Source: FEN-1297 sp964498065 (GTDB lineage Bacteria; Bacteroidota; Ignavibacteria; Ignavibacteriales; Ignavibacteriaceae). From it: DNA of 64,000 nucleotides. A program made the position numbers and the translations under genes. Of the stretch, positions 26,231 through 35,078 are shown in pieces; position 1 is the stretch's first letter, and each line of letters starts with the position of its first letter. Below the pieces are notes generated by a model that had not been told where the DNA came from, ran no database searches, and saw nothing but the letters and a program-made list of their open reading frames with translations. Location of the stretch: NCBI GenBank assembly GCA_964498065.1, contig CAZCFZ010000006.1, forward strand, positions 1 to 64,000. The letters are read 5' to 3'.

Positions 26231-27055
26231 TTATTTACTAAAGTATTTTAAGTAAATTAAAATTAATGGCGCAGTATATAATAACGAATCAAACCTGTCG
26301 AATATCCCTCCGTGTCCGGGAATTAATCCGGATGAATCTTTTACCCCTGCATCTCTTTTAAATAATGACTCGATTAAATCGCCAATCTGACCGAAAATAC
26401 CTATAATTATTCCGATAGAGAAAACGGACTTCCATGATAAAAAATTGACAATTGACATTTTGGCCAAGATCATCGAAATGACGGCAAAAATAAAGCCAAA
26501 AATCGCCCCTTCCCAGCTTTTTTTAGGACTTACTCTAGGAAAGAGTTTATGCTTGCCGAAAGCAGTTCCTCCGAAGAATGCGGCGGAATCACAAATCCAT
26601 ATTGTTGCAAATATTGATATTATAATATAACCGCCTCTTAAATATATGTTATTAACGTGCGGATAATATTCTCTAATCCCAATTAAAGATCCGGCAAATA
26701 ATCCGATGTAAAATATACCCAATAAAGTAACACTAACATTAATTATGGCAGAATCTTTATTTCGAAAAAGCTCAACCATTGTTAAAACAGCAATTAAAAT
26801 AAGTAAAAAAGAATATGTCTCGAATATAAAATTAAATTGATTAAGCAGTAAAAAAAATACAGCTAAAAGTCCTATCCAAATATTTACAGATGCTCCCTTT
26901 TTCCTTGCCATCATGGAAAACTCATAATAGGATGCAAGACCAATAAGCAGTACAAATATGAAAAAATATATATCTCCGTAATAACATGCGGCAACGATAA
27001 GGGGAATTGCTATAATCGATACTAAAACACGCTTAGCAGTGTTACCAATTACCAT
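26231..27055 (-). CDS. cdsA: Phosphatidate cytidylyltransferase
   Basis: A 274-residue integral membrane enzyme making CDP-diacylglycerol from phosphatidic acid and CTP, the branch point of phospholipid synthesis. The family signature is present near the C-terminus: FKRDAGVKDSSGLIPGHGG followed by IFDRFDS, including the lysine, aspartate and HGG residues that bind Mg-CTP. 'CDSAAFFGGTAFGKHKLFPR' region and 'SPKKSWEG' are also typical. About eight membrane segments. It starts two bases after the DUF2007 gene, so they are co-translated. Confidence 0.95.
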   Translation of the reverse strand: MVIGNTAKRVLVSIIAIPLIVAACYYGDIYFFIFVLLIGLASYYEFSMMARKKGASVNIWIGLLAVFFLLLNQFNFIFETYSFLLILIAVLTMVELFRNKDSAIINVSVTLLGIFYIGLFAGSLIGIREYYPHVNNIYLRGGYIIISIFATIWICDSAAFFGGTAFGKHKLFPRVSPKKSWEGAIFGFIFAVISMILAKMSIVNFLSWKSVFSIGIIIGIFGQIGDLIESLFKRDAGVKDSSGLIPGHGGIFDRFDSLLYTAPLILIYLKYFSK

Positions 27056-27057
27056 GA

Positions 27058-27405
27058 TTATTCTTCTTCATCGGTTGACTGATTTTTTATTTGCTCAATA
27101 AAATTAAGTGCGCCTTGCACATCTTCTTTATGCACTAATAATTTTACGACAGAAAAATCACCCGGGGCCGGAAAATTTCTATCCTTCTGTGATAACATAG
27201 CTGCCGTAATTCCTGCACCTTCCAAATTATCTCTAAGCATTTGTATTTCATATTCCTGGCCTGAAGTATATACTACTTCCCAATTTTCCTCCGTCCATTC
27301 TTCCGGCTTAACAAAATATTTTTCATCTACCAAGGATTTTCCACAATCCGGGCAAATGGTTACCCCTTCAACATATTCATATTCACAATTTGGACATACC
27401 GGCAT
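27058..27405 (-). CDS. Zinc-ribbon plus DUF2007 small protein
   Basis: A 115-residue protein with two parts. Residues 1-25 are a zinc ribbon, C4-x2-C7 and C18-x2-C21 (CPNC, CPDC). Residues 40-110 match DUF2007, a ferredoxin-like putative signal-transducing domain ('WEVVYTSGQEYEIQMLRDNL', 'VKLLVHKEDVQGALNFIEQI'). Function not known. The ATG has a full AGGAGGAG ribosome-binding site two bases away, one of the strongest in the window. Placed between the CPBP protease gene (10 bases upstream) and cdsA (2 bases downstream). Confidence 0.85.
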   Translation of the reverse strand: MPVCPNCEYEYVEGVTICPDCGKSLVDEKYFVKPEEWTEENWEVVYTSGQEYEIQMLRDNLEGAGITAAMLSQKDRNFPAPGDFSVVKLLVHKEDVQGALNFIEQIKNQSTDEEE

Positions 27406-27415
27406 AACTCCTCCT

Positions 27416-28390
27416 CTATTCTTTTTCTTTTGATGAATAATATTTATTTATAATATATATAACTCCGGCAAGCAGCAAGACTAAAACAAATAGCATCATA
27501 ACTGCCGGGCCTAATTTAAAATCTTTGTTCACCGTTGAATTTATAATATCATCATCACCATAAATAAAAAATAATATAACTGCAACAAAATTATTAAAGA
27601 AATGCAGAGACATCGGAACAAAAATCGAATTGCTTTTATATGCTGCATAACCTAAATAAAAGCCTAAAGCTATTAAAGGAAATAATGCATAAGGATTAAA
27701 ATGATATAAGCCGAAGAAAATTGCGGTTATAAATGCCGCCCATATAGGTTTAACTTTAAATTCAAAACTCTTTTGAATGAAGCCTCTGAACATTACTTCC
27801 TCGCAAACAGCCGGAACAATAGATACAACAATAATTACCAGCAGCATTTCCAGAACAGAATGTGCAGATAATAAATTCCCGTAAGTTTTATCGACCATAT
27901 CATTTAATTTATCCAGAAGCGACTTTGCATTATGAATAAACGGAGAACTTGAAGCCCATACATCAATTAAATAATTTTGAATGGAAAGATAGTACTGGGA
28001 AAGAGGTATAAAAATTACAATCCCTAAAATAAATAATAAAACCTCTTCCCATTTAGGAAACTTAAACCGGATAATCTCGGTAACATCTTCATAAATCATT
28101 TTTGCAAAAATTAAAGCCGGTAGGAGAATAAAAAGAATTTGTCCCGCCATAGTCATTAATCTCATGCTATTAACCGGAGCTCCTTTAAGATTGAGACCAA
28201 AGATTAAAATGGTTAACAGTCCCCCTACAAACTGATAAAGGAAAAATCCTCCGAATAACCCGATAAATGCAGCAGCTATCGGCGAAATTTTAGGCTGTAT
28301 TTTATAACTGTTAAAATTCCCACCCGATTCATTGGTTTCAGGTTCTTGAATTTCCGGTTTATTATTAAATTCATCCATAAGTAATTTCAA
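27416..28390 (-). CDS. CPBP-family intramembrane metalloprotease
   Basis: A 324-residue membrane protein of the CPBP (Abi/CAAX protease) family. The three catalytic motifs are visible: EEVMFRG (EExxxR), FGLYH (FxxxH) and HFFNN (HxxxN), which bind the active-site water or metal in the membrane. About eight hydrophobic segments follow a soluble N-terminus of some 35 residues. Members process prenylated or other membrane peptides; the bacterial target is usually unknown. Start: the outer TTG at 28390 or the ATG at 28378 (MDEFNNK); neither has a clear ribosome-binding site, and the ATG is the more natural choice. First gene of a run reaching cdsA and rimO. Confidence 0.87.
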   Translation of the reverse strand: MKLLMDEFNNKPEIQEPETNESGGNFNSYKIQPKISPIAAAFIGLFGGFFLYQFVGGLLTILIFGLNLKGAPVNSMRLMTMAGQILFILLPALIFAKMIYEDVTEIIRFKFPKWEEVLLFILGIVIFIPLSQYYLSIQNYLIDVWASSSPFIHNAKSLLDKLNDMVDKTYGNLLSAHSVLEMLLVIIVVSIVPAVCEEVMFRGFIQKSFEFKVKPIWAAFITAIFFGLYHFNPYALFPLIALGFYLGYAAYKSNSIFVPMSLHFFNNFVAVILFFIYGDDDIINSTVNKDFKLGPAVMMLFVLVLLLAGVIYIINKYYSSKEKE

Positions 28391-28557
28391 AATATAAAAA
28401 AGAGAAAATATTTCCTATTGAAATATCCAATATGATTTAATGACTCATTTAAATACGAAGTAATGCTTAAAGATAAGAATAAAAATTTTGTCGTTTATTG
28501 ATAATCCATACGTGAAGATTTAATAACTGCGGCTCAGCTAAAAATTAATTATCAAAT

Positions 28558-29361
28558 TTACGGATTTACTTTTGATGTTATCGGGCCTGCCAGCCCCTGG
28601 TAATGGGTCAGCACCGCATCAATTGACCCGATTACAACTTTTGTTTTTACTTTAATGGGAATTTTCAATTTATCGTCCGAAAGCCAGATAAAAATACTTC
28701 CCTCGCTTTTGAACAAGCCGCCTTTAACAATAATAGGTTCTACTACAATACAATTAAATGTTCCTGCAGGAACGGATGCCTGATCTTTTCCCAAATATTT
28801 TACATCAAGGTTATAAACAGTATCCTTATAGAAATTTTCCAGGTGAATAAAATCGCCTACTTTCAAATGCGAAAAATCCAATGTCCTTGCATAATAAAAT
28901 GCCGAAACAATATCATTCACATAAGGAGGAATCTTATAATCACCCCCGCTGGTTTTTGCCCTTCCGTTACGCTGGTCGAAAAATGCCGAGAAATCCCTGC
29001 TGAAACTCCCTTCTCTTATATGCTGTTCAAATCTCCAGGGAAATATTCCTTCTTCATCCACAAAAGTTTCATAATGATCTCTCACTTTATATATCCAATC
29101 AAAACTAGGCACGGAGTTTACATCAAAAGTAATTTCGTATACATTTCTTCCGACAATTCTTCTCATTCTTGGAATAGCCATTGTTGCTATTCCGGCTGTA
29201 ACAAATCCGTACTTAACATCAAAAGTAAGTTTTTCACCGACTTTAAATGCCTTATTATCTATTTTCCTAAATTTAAATTTACCGCTACTCTTACTCTGGC
29301 TAAAAAGGAAAGTAGCAGTTATACCGAAAAACAGGCAAAAAATTAAAATTTTCTTAGGCAT
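28558..29361 (-). CDS. DUF3108 exported protein
   Basis: A 267-residue protein with a signal peptide (residues 1-22, ending LFSQ) and a DUF3108 domain: 'FKVGEKLTFDVKYGFVTAGIATM' at the start, 'DWIYKVRDHYETFVDEEGIFPWRF' in the middle and 'GTFNCIVVEPIIVKGGLFK' near the end. The family probably forms a beta-barrel-like fold in the periplasm with unknown function and is widely found in FCB bacteria. Its ATG lies inside the end of the GT9 gene (8-base overlap). It closes the gene run 33.9-28.6 kb. A 167-base gap follows with no terminator that I can support. Confidence 0.86.
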   Translation of the reverse strand: MPKKILIFCLFFGITATFLFSQSKSSGKFKFRKIDNKAFKVGEKLTFDVKYGFVTAGIATMAIPRMRRIVGRNVYEITFDVNSVPSFDWIYKVRDHYETFVDEEGIFPWRFEQHIREGSFSRDFSAFFDQRNGRAKTSGGDYKIPPYVNDIVSAFYYARTLDFSHLKVGDFIHLENFYKDTVYNLDVKYLGKDQASVPAGTFNCIVVEPIIVKGGLFKSEGSIFIWLSDDKLKIPIKVKTKVVIGSIDAVLTHYQGLAGPITSKVNP

Positions 29362-30409
29362 TAAATTCTCCGTTTAAAAGAATATCATTATAAATTTTGT
29401 CAATTTGACCAAACACATTATTAATATCAATACTATTCATACAATTTAAACGTTCACACTGTTCCCTTGTGCAGCCGGAACAATTTATTTCCGGAATAAA
29501 AATACTCTTTTTATTTGTATATGGCCCCCATCTTTGTGGAGAACACGATAAAATTTTTGGATAAAAGCCGATAATATATTTTCCGAGTGCTGCAGCTATA
29601 TGAATAGGACCCGTGGAATTTGAAATAAAAATCGACGATTTATTAATCAAAGCAATCAATTCCGGTAAGCCGAAATATCCGGCAAAATTCTTAATTCCGT
29701 CATTCAGTTTTAATTCTTCACAAATTCCTTTCTCAGATTCCTGGCCGGTAATTATTATAGTAGCATTTAATTTTTCATACAGCAATTTAACCAATTCTCT
29801 GAATTTATAAAGCGGCAGATCTATTGCACTGCCTCCGCTTCCCGGATGAACAATTATAATAGGTTTATTTGTCTTTACACTGTTGTTCGATAGTACTTTC
29901 TCAACAAATTCTTCGCTCCCGGCAGAAGGTTTCAAATCAAACTTTGCCGAACCAGGCTTAATTAGTTCTTTAATTCCAAAAGTTGAAAGCAAATCCAAAT
30001 TAAATTCAAGTTCATGCTTTTCCGCATATTTTCTATGTTCGAAAACTTTATGGTTAAAAAGAAACGAATACCACCGGTAGCCTGTTCCAATCCTAACTTT
30101 GATCCCGGCTAAATAAATTATTAATGCAGTAACAAATTTTGGAGATACTATAATTGCAGAATCAAAATGATGCCTTGCTATTTCTTTTATATTCTCTTTT
30201 AATAAGATTTTATTTTGTTCTTCTTTTAACAGAATAATATTATCTACAAAAGGATGATTTTCAGCCAAAGATTTTGTATAGTCTTTTAATAGAAATGTAA
30301 TTTTGCATTCAGGAAAATTTTTTTTAATAATATTTGCAACCGGCAAAGAAAGAACTACATCTCCTATCCTGTCTGTTCTAACAATTAAAATATTTTTAGG
30401 CTTAATCAT
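29354..30409 (-). CDS. Glycosyltransferase family 9 (heptosyltransferase-like) (1)
   Basis: A 351-residue GT9 glycosyltransferase. 'NILIVRTDRIGDVVLSLPVA' is the family N-terminus, 'IIVHPGSGGSAIDLPLYKF' the linker and acceptor side, and 'FISNSTGPIHIAAALGKYIIG' the nucleotide-sugar binding site. It has a cysteine cluster near the C-terminus (INCSGCTREQCERLNC), also common in the family. Expected to add heptose or another sugar to lipopolysaccharide core on the cytoplasmic side of the inner membrane. Start overlaps the end of the AAG glycosylase gene by four bases (ATGA), and its end overlaps DUF3108 by eight. A second GT9 gene is at 56299-57318. Confidence 0.9.
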   Translation of the reverse strand: MIKPKNILIVRTDRIGDVVLSLPVANIIKKNFPECKITFLLKDYTKSLAENHPFVDNIILLKEEQNKILLKENIKEIARHHFDSAIIVSPKFVTALIIYLAGIKVRIGTGYRWYSFLFNHKVFEHRKYAEKHELEFNLDLLSTFGIKELIKPGSAKFDLKPSAGSEEFVEKVLSNNSVKTNKPIIIVHPGSGGSAIDLPLYKFRELVKLLYEKLNATIIITGQESEKGICEELKLNDGIKNFAGYFGLPELIALINKSSIFISNSTGPIHIAAALGKYIIGFYPKILSCSPQRWGPYTNKKSIFIPEINCSGCTREQCERLNCMNSIDINNVFGQIDKIYNDILLNGEFNA

Positions 30410-31020
30410 CTTTTAGATACATAAGGATTATCTTTAATATAAAAACGCCAGGGTAAATCAACCGATTTTTTTATGCCGATTCTTTTGGTAATTATAATAT
30501 CATCCTCTTTAATTTCCGGTGCATCAAGCAAATAAACTTTATTCCCCGTCAAATCCAATCCGTAATGATTTTTATTAATCGACATTGCCTGACAAATTTT
30601 ACCAGGTCCGTTTGTTAAGTTATATTTTTCTTTTTCATTTACCAAATCTCTCTTAAAACGGTTTTTAATCATTATGTCTTCACCTTTTATAGGTTCAATT
30701 GCCCGTATAAGTACAGCCGTACCTTGACCAATTTTTCCTGTTACAACATTACAGCAGAAATGAGCGCCATATGTAAAATAGACATAAAAAAAACCGCCAA
30801 TACCAAACATTATTTCATTACGTTTTGTTTTCCCGATGAAAGTATGGGCAGCTTCATCAATTGAACCGTCGTATGCTTCAACTTCCACAATTTTGCCGGA
30901 TATAATAATGTCTTTATCTTTTTTCACAAGTATTTTACCAAGTAGATTCCTGGCAACGGTAAGTAATTCGCGTGTATAAAAATTTCTTTCTAATTTTTTT
31001 TGAATAATTTTAGGAGCCAT
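30406..31020 (-). CDS. 3-methyladenine DNA glycosylase (AAG/MPG family)
   Basis: A 204-residue DNA glycosylase of the Aag/Mpg family, removing alkylated purines in base-excision repair. Clear family segments are 'ARNLLGKILVKK', VEVEAYDGSIDEAAHT with the catalytic glutamate, 'FGIGGFFYVYFTYGAHFCCNVVTG' (DNA-intercalating Tyr and binding pocket) and 'LTNGPGKICQAMSI'. Length is normal. It sits 37 bases downstream of the TPR gene and overlaps the GT9 gene by four bases, a link of convenience rather than of function. Confidence 0.93.
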   Translation of the reverse strand: MAPKIIQKKLERNFYTRELLTVARNLLGKILVKKDKDIIISGKIVEVEAYDGSIDEAAHTFIGKTKRNEIMFGIGGFFYVYFTYGAHFCCNVVTGKIGQGTAVLIRAIEPIKGEDIMIKNRFKRDLVNEKEKYNLTNGPGKICQAMSINKNHYGLDLTGNKVYLLDAPEIKEDDIIITKRIGIKKSVDLPWRFYIKDNPYVSKR

Positions 31021-31057
31021 TTTTTGAAAAGATAGAAGAGGGATAATTAAAAAAATA

Positions 31058-31768
31058 TCATGATTCCAATTCGGATTCCAGTTCGCTTATTTTCTGCAGA
31101 TAATATTCTTTTTTCTCCGAATCCTTTAAAATTAATTTTTTATAAACTTCTATTGCCTCTTTATATTCACCCTGTGTAATGTAAATTTTTGCCAAAGTTT
31201 CCGATACAATCATGCTTCTATTTGATATATTTGCCAGCAATTCATTTGCAGTTGCTGCCGGCTTATTTACCTCGGGAATTTTAGCTGTTGAAATTTCTTT
31301 TGCAATTTGGTCCAGCCTGTCGTCAACCGAGACCGGTTTACTTTCACTTACTTTTTTTTCGGTAATAAATAAATCAGGTTCCTGCGTCTTTTCCGAAACA
31401 TTAGTATCTACCATAAAAATATTTCTGGTGTTATTTTCGAATAGGGAACGCTGTTTTTTTATATTCTCAAGTTCTTTAAGATAGTAATCGTAAGTTTTTT
31501 TAGAGTGAATTAAATCGCTTCCCTTTCTAATATTTTTCAAAGCCATCGGATAATTGCCGGCCAAAGTATATGCTTTACTTAAAATTAGATATGCAGTAGA
31601 ATACTGAGGATATTGTTCTATACCTTCATTAAGAATCTCGATTGCCTTATCGATATTATTCTGCTCGATCTCCATGTTTGCAGTTCTAACAAATAAGGGA
31701 GAGCTTTTATCGTATTCGTAAATTAAGCTTACTTTATTATTAAATATTTCAGTTGACGATTTTGCCAA
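31058..31768 (-). CDS. TPR protein
   Basis: A 236-residue protein with tetratricopeptide repeats: two tandem units at about residues 24-90 ('DKAIEILNEGIEQYPQYSTA', 'AGNYPMALKNIRKGSDL') and one at the C-terminus (about 195-230, 'TQGEYKEAIEVYKKLI'), separated by a low-complexity, charged linker. No signal peptide, so probably cytoplasmic and used for protein contacts. The frame opens with TTG, preceded by GAGG with a 5-base spacer; the first ATG is at residue 31, inside the first repeat, so the TTG is the likely start. Follows the GT2 gene by eight bases. Confidence 0.8.
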   Translation of the reverse strand: MAKSSTEIFNNKVSLIYEYDKSSPLFVRTANMEIEQNNIDKAIEILNEGIEQYPQYSTAYLILSKAYTLAGNYPMALKNIRKGSDLIHSKKTYDYYLKELENIKKQRSLFENNTRNIFMVDTNVSEKTQEPDLFITEKKVSESKPVSVDDRLDQIAKEISTAKIPEVNKPAATANELLANISNRSMIVSETLAKIYITQGEYKEAIEVYKKLILKDSEKKEYYLQKISELESELES

Positions 31769-31776
31769 AACAGCCT

Positions 31777-33228
31777 CTATATTTTTGAGAACGCATGCTT
31801 AATTGATGTAAAAGAGACAAAAGAGAATCCAAGGAAGAATAGGAATTGAAACGGAAGGGCCGCTATCTCAAGAAAATAAATTGAGGCTGCCACACCGATT
31901 AAACAATATACTGCCATTATTAATTCTACAATTACAGAAAGGCCTAATTTTTTATTTGTATATCTTTTGCCTAACCATGAATCTTTGTTTCCTTCAACTT
32001 TAAATTTAGGAGTGCGGACAAATTCACTTTTTCTATTTAATAATCCTTCAAAAACCGCTCTTGAATTATTTACAGCAAAACCCATACTGCCTGCCATAAA
32101 TAGAGGAAATAATACTATTTTTTTTCTCCAGTCATCCCGAATATCTTTCTGGGAATATAAATAAAACATGAAAGAGCTGACAAAGGCAAGGACAAATAAA
32201 GACATAACCGCAAAGTAAAGTTGATGCGGGCCGCTGTTTTTTATAAAAATAAGCGGGACGTTTAAAATTGCCGCAAGCAGAATAAAAGGAAATACCAAAT
32301 TATTTGTTAAATGAAATGTAGCCTGAAGTTTTACTCTTAACGGAACTTTTGATCTCCATACCAACGGCAAAATTTTCTTTGCTGTTTCAATTGCCCCTTT
32401 AGTCCATCTAAATTGCTGGTTCTTTAAAGCATTTATTTCCGACGGGAGTTCGGCGGGAGAAGTAAAATCTTTTAAGAAAACAAATCTCCACCCGTTCAGC
32501 TGAGCACGATAACTTAGATCCAAATCTTCAGTTAAAGTATCGGCTTCCCAGTTGCCGGCATCTTCTATACATGCTCTTTTCCAAATACCGCCGGTCCCGT
32601 TAAAGTTGATGAAGAATCCTGCTTTGTTTCTTACGGTTTGTTCTATTACAAAATGTCCGTCTAATGCTAATGCCTGCGCTCTTGTTAAAATCGAATAATC
32701 ACCGTTTATATGTTCCCAGCGAGTTTGAACCATCCCGACTTTTTCATCACTGAAGAATGAAAGAGTTTTCTTCAAAAATTCTTTCTGAGGAATAAAGTCG
32801 GCGTCAAAAATTGCAATATATTCTCCTTTGGCAATCTTCATTCCTTCTTTTAATGCACCGGCTTTAAATCCTTCCCGGTTTGATCTTCTTATATGTTCAA
32901 TGTCAAATCCTTCCTTTTTCTTCCGGGCAACTATTTTTGCAGCAATTTCAACGGTTTCATCCGTGGAATCGTCCAGCACTTGAATTTCCATTAAATTTTT
33001 GGGATAATCAATTTCACAGATAGAATTAATAAGCCTTTCCACTACATACAATTCATTGTAAAGGGGAAGCTGAATTGTTACTTTTGAGGTGGGAACAAAA
33101 TTTTCTTTATGCGTGTGTTTAACGTTTCTGTACTTATTGTAATAAAAGATCATTACGAAACCATGCAAGCCGAAAACAAAAAGTACGAATAACGAAACGA
33201 AATAAGAAATTAAAACTACGTTATCCAT
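31777..33228 (-). CDS. Processive family 2 glycosyltransferase, membrane
   Basis: A 483-residue membrane glycosyltransferase related to cellulose and glucomannan synthases. One N-terminal membrane helix precedes the GT-A domain, which shows DD (86-87), DAD (142-144), TEDLD (233-237) and QQFRW (271-275), the D,D,D,QxxRW pattern of processive beta-glycosyltransferases. Four or five membrane helices follow. No PilZ domain. The polysaccharide made is not evident; no partner (BcsB, outer-membrane exporter) lies nearby, so it could also add single sugars. Located 31 bases downstream of the LptE gene, eight bases upstream of the TPR gene. Confidence 0.9.
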   Translation of the reverse strand: MDNVVLISYFVSLFVLFVFGLHGFVMIFYYNKYRNVKHTHKENFVPTSKVTIQLPLYNELYVVERLINSICEIDYPKNLMEIQVLDDSTDETVEIAAKIVARKKKEGFDIEHIRRSNREGFKAGALKEGMKIAKGEYIAIFDADFIPQKEFLKKTLSFFSDEKVGMVQTRWEHINGDYSILTRAQALALDGHFVIEQTVRNKAGFFINFNGTGGIWKRACIEDAGNWEADTLTEDLDLSYRAQLNGWRFVFLKDFTSPAELPSEINALKNQQFRWTKGAIETAKKILPLVWRSKVPLRVKLQATFHLTNNLVFPFILLAAILNVPLIFIKNSGPHQLYFAVMSLFVLAFVSSFMFYLYSQKDIRDDWRKKIVLFPLFMAGSMGFAVNNSRAVFEGLLNRKSEFVRTPKFKVEGNKDSWLGKRYTNKKLGLSVIVELIMAVYCLIGVAASIYFLEIAALPFQFLFFLGFSFVSFTSIKHAFSKI

Positions 33229-33259
33229 TTTAAAACCTATTATAAAAATTTATATATTT

Positions 33260-33865
33260 TTACCAGCCGGAAACCGTATCAAGAAGAATATCATCAGTTA
33301 TTCTATCAATTGCAGTTTCTATAGCATTATTTCTGTCGTTAATTGAACCGCCCGAAGGATAATCACCATAATTAGAAAAACTTTTATCATAAATAGTTTT
33401 CCTTTTTACAAGGTCTTTATAAACAACCCTGACGGTAATGGTAATTCTTCGAGAAGTTACATTTTCTCCGGCGGCAATTACAGACGGAACATCACTCAAA
33501 GAAGTTATTGTACATTCGAGAATTGCATCTGCATTAGATTTATTTGTAACCTGTAATGTATTATCATTAATAAACTTCTGCGTCAGCTTATTTGTGAACA
33601 TCTCGCTTAATCCCGGTACACTCGAGTTGCTTCGATCTTCTGCATTAGGAATAGCAATAGTTTTAAGATGCTTTGGAACCGAAGCTCCGGTAAAAGAATA
33701 TGCACAACAACCGGTAAAATTAATTACCAGATATATGATAAACAAGTGAAGAATAATATTGCTTACAGATTTGTTACTTAAAATACTTTTAATATCTTTT
33801 TTCGAGACACTAAGCAGCATAACCTTACTAAAAAATTGCTTAAAATTGTCTTTTTTACAAGCCAT
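33260..33865 (-). CDS. LptE-like lipoprotein
   Basis: A 201-residue lipoprotein resembling the FCB version of LptE, which plugs the LptD barrel that delivers lipopolysaccharide to the outer membrane. After a cytoplasmic lead of about 30 residues comes a hydrophobic stretch ending FTGCC (lipobox-like; cysteine near residue 53), then AYSFTGASVPKHLKTIAIP, 'LSEMFTNKLTQKFINDN' and 'ILECTITSL', the usual family layout. The lead is long, so the true start may be internal (Met15), but its ATG overlaps the sigma-54 activator gene by 11 bases and no better ribosome-binding site is seen. Regulator-plus-LptE is a common arrangement in this phylum group. Confidence 0.82.
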   Translation of the reverse strand: MACKKDNFKQFFSKVMLLSVSKKDIKSILSNKSVSNIILHLFIIYLVINFTGCCAYSFTGASVPKHLKTIAIPNAEDRSNSSVPGLSEMFTNKLTQKFINDNTLQVTNKSNADAILECTITSLSDVPSVIAAGENVTSRRITITVRVVYKDLVKRKTIYDKSFSNYGDYPSGGSINDRNNAIETAIDRITDDILLDTVSGW

Positions 33866-34955
33866 ATTCTTTTATTTTTCTGTATAAAGTTCTCTCACTA
33901 ATTTTCAGCATTTTTGCAGCATTTCTTTTATTGCCTCTACTGTGATCCAGGGCATTAATAATAGCTTCTTTTTCAACCTGGTCAAGCGAAGCTACTTCAT
34001 TTATATTCTCGTTATTATTTGCAGCAACATCCATCTGCTGATGATAAATTAAATCTTTAATCTCCATAATATCTTTTTTAATTTCAAACAATGCTCTGTA
34101 AAGCAATTCACGGTCAACTTCTTCAGGAGATTTTTTCAGATAAATAGGAAGATTTCTGTTTTCGTTATTTATCTGATTTAATTTAATTAATGGAAAGAAA
34201 TCCTGAGCATTTAACACTCCATCACGGTTTAACGCCGTAGCAGATTCAACAGCATTTTTTAATTCCCTAATATTCCCCGGCCAATCGTAATTCCTTAGAA
34301 GATCCAAAGCATCATTTGTTATTAAAGGAGGTTCAATATTATTTTCAGCACTATAATTATTTATAAGAAATCGAGTCAATTCTTCTATATCGCCTTTTCT
34401 CTTCCTTAGCGGGGGTAAACTTAACGTAACGGCTTTTAAACGAAAATAAAGATCTTCCCTAAATCTTTTGGCCTCAACCTCGTACTGAAGATCTTTATTC
34501 GTTGCAGCAATAATTCTTACATCAACTTTTGTAACTGTTTCCGCACCAATCTTCATAAATTCTTTTGTTTCAATCGCACGCAACAAACGCACCTGGGTAG
34601 TTAACGGCATTTCGGCAATTTCATCTAAAAACAAGGTACCGCCGTCGGCAATTTCAAAATAACCCTTACGACTCTCGACCGCACCGGTAAACGAACCTTT
34701 TTTATGTCCGAATAATTCGCTTTCAAGAAGTCCTTCCGGAATTGCACCGCAGTTAACACTGACTAAGGGCTTATCTGCCCGGTTGCTGAATCCGTGAATT
34801 GCTTTAGCAAACACTTCCTTTCCAACTCCGCTTTCACCGTAAATCAATATAGAAATATCGGAACCGGCAACCTGCATAGTAATATCGACAAGATCATTAA
34901 TTTCTTTTGATTTTCCGATTATTCCGTATTTTTTCTTAAATTCTTCTACAGTCAT
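33855..34955 (-). CDS. Sigma-54-dependent transcriptional activator
   Basis: A 366-residue bacterial enhancer-binding protein made of an AAA+ domain and a DNA-binding domain, without N-terminal receiver or other sensor. Walker A is GESGVGKE (40-47), the sigma-54 contact loop reads GSFTGA (87-92) instead of the usual GAFTGA, and Walker B is TLFLDE (107-112). The C-terminus is a Fis-type helix-turn-helix ('RNAAKMLKISERTLYRKIKEYG'). With no sensor domain it may be controlled by abundance or by a partner. It overlaps the LptE gene by 11 bases and may regulate envelope genes, which is inference. Start ATG lacks a clear Shine-Dalgarno. Confidence 0.92.
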   Translation of the reverse strand: MTVEEFKKKYGIIGKSKEINDLVDITMQVAGSDISILIYGESGVGKEVFAKAIHGFSNRADKPLVSVNCGAIPEGLLESELFGHKKGSFTGAVESRKGYFEIADGGTLFLDEIAEMPLTTQVRLLRAIETKEFMKIGAETVTKVDVRIIAATNKDLQYEVEAKRFREDLYFRLKAVTLSLPPLRKRKGDIEELTRFLINNYSAENNIEPPLITNDALDLLRNYDWPGNIRELKNAVESATALNRDGVLNAQDFFPLIKLNQINNENRNLPIYLKKSPEEVDRELLYRALFEIKKDIMEIKDLIYHQQMDVAANNNENINEVASLDQVEKEAIINALDHSRGNKRNAAKMLKISERTLYRKIKEYGL

Positions 34956-35078
34956 TTTTTTAAAATTTTAAGTTTTCTTTAATTGGATTTTTGTCACCCG
35001 GAAACAGTTTATTCAGAATAAGCTAAGTTCATATATTAAATATATTATTTTTTATCACTTTATTAAAGAAATGAATTT

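Noticed and set aside
28498..28555. TTGATAAT/ATTATCAA inverted repeat between DUF3108 and CPBP genes
   Set aside because: Eight AT-only pairs with a 42-base loop; too weak to call a terminator or operator.
28843..29346. 167-codon plus-strand frame opposite the DUF3108 gene
   Set aside because: Antisense to a clearly conserved exported protein; unusually Cys- and His-rich mixed sequence with no domain.
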